Shown: positions 63,700 through 64,000 of the stretch, piece by piece
How the letters are laid out: every line of letters begins with the position of its first letter
Position numbering within the stretch: position 1 is the stretch's first letter
Assembly (NCBI RefSeq): GCF_000243715.2
Contig: NZ_AHMO02000008.1
Span: 2,212,001-2,276,000 of the forward strand
Reading direction: 5' to 3'
Source: Leptospira broomii serovar Hurstbridge str. 5399
GTDB taxonomy: Bacteria; Spirochaetota; Leptospiria; Leptospirales; Leptospiraceae
DNA length: 64,000 nt
Made by a program: the position numbers and the translations under genes
The notes under the pieces: model-generated
The model's input: the letters and a program-made list of their open reading frames with translations, nothing else
Databases searched by the model: none
What the model was told of the DNA's origin: nothing

Positions 63700-64000
63700 A
63701 TGAAAGTAAGGGATAGTGGAATGCCGGACGCCGAGTATTGGGATAGCCTCTTCGACGTACCCTTGATTTTGGATAGAATGAAATTGCTTCGCGATGTCGG
63801 AACGATAGTGGAATTCGGTTCCGGTTACGGGACCTTTACACTACCGTTGGCTGAGAATCCGAAAAACAAAATAATCGCCTTTGAAATCGAGAAAGAGTTA
63901 GTTAGGAATCTTAAAGAAAAATCGGCATTGCAGGGATTGGAGAACATCTTTATAGCGGAAAAAGATATTATCGGAGAAGGGACCTCGCTCCTTTCGGAAT
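63700..64000 (+). CDS. Class I SAM-dependent methyltransferase, N-terminal part
   Basis: Runs off the window. From ATG at 63700: SGMPDAEYWDSLFDVPLILD, then TIVEFGSGYGTFTLPLA (motif I, E-x-G-x-G) and KIIAFEIEKELV (motif II Glu). A start at 63721 (MPDAEYW) is possible. Such genes are often paired with ArsR-rhodanese regulators. Substrate unknown. Confidence 0.8.
   Translation, partial: MKVRDSGMPDAEYWDSLFDVPLILDRMKLLRDVGTIVEFGSGYGTFTLPLAENPKNKIIAFEIEKELVRNLKEKSALQGLENIFIAEKDIIGEGTSLLSE

Overview
The window is AT-rich bacterial chromosome whose gene content points to Leptospira or a close relative. This is inferred from gene types, not from a search. Supporting signs are leptospiral-style lipoprotein signal peptides, outer-membrane barrel and kelch lipoproteins, a SpvB/RHS giant protein, a PilZ protein, and rod-like clusters of GC-rich repeats at 47.2-47.3 kb and 14.1 kb. 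I found no rRNA, tRNA or CRISPR.

Layout. (1) 0-10.8 kb is a metal and metalloid resistance island. It holds the end of a Cd/Zn-type P-type ATPase, an AbiE-type toxin-antitoxin pair, a secreted arsenate-reductase-like protein coupled to a DsbD-like protein with a thioredoxin domain, a MerR-controlled small mercury-transporter-like protein, YnfA, arsR-arsC-acr3, and a divergent arsH plus ATP-grasp pair. An identical ATCGTA-n4-TACGAT box lies before arsR and before the secreted-reductase operon, which ties both to one ArsR regulon. (2) 10.8-15.5 kb carries two copies (A, B) of an unusual IS1595/ISXO2-like element. Copy A has a transposase followed by overlapping cargo genes: HNH nuclease, unknown 238 aa protein, XRE regulator, unknown 121 aa protein. 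Copy C, with the same order minus the XRE gene, is at 47.4-50.3 kb. B and C share about 1.06 kb at near identity in direct orientation, bracketing about 35 kb. (3) 15.8-35 kb is an accessory, defence-rich region: an Avs-like nuclease-STAND NTPase, a PD-(D/E)xK-like protein, two GIY-YIG proteins, a phage-Rep-like protein with tandem 13-bp repeats, an ApeA-like HEPN protein, an uncharacterised two-gene unit and two XerC/D-like recombinase loci (one broken). IS256-type relics lie in inverted orientation at 21.7 and 31.2 kb.

(4) 35-47 kb is a surface-protein region: a three-gene operon (TPR protein, kelch lipoprotein, barrel protein), a 2374 aa SpvB/VCBS/RHS protein, an outer-membrane barrel and a lipoprotein. 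(5) 50.3-51.7 kb is a PadR regulator, a pentapeptide-repeat protein and the first ~35 codons of an ABC-transporter ATPase. The ATPase is cut at its Walker A motif by element C; the module looks imported. (6) 52.4-64 kb is more ordinary: RibD-type reductase, YciI/DGPF protein, SGNH hydrolase, beta-lactamase-fold lipoprotein, a TetR-controlled thioesterase and membrane-protein pair, propeller lipoprotein, PilZ protein, and an ArsR-rhodanese regulator divergent from a methyltransferase that runs off the window.

The strongest candidates for undescribed biology are the multi-gene transposase/HNH element, the ArsR-controlled periplasmic arsenate-reductase-like/DsbD pair, the Avs-like STAND protein, and the recombinase linked to a small partner gene at two loci. 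All function calls rest on motifs read by eye.
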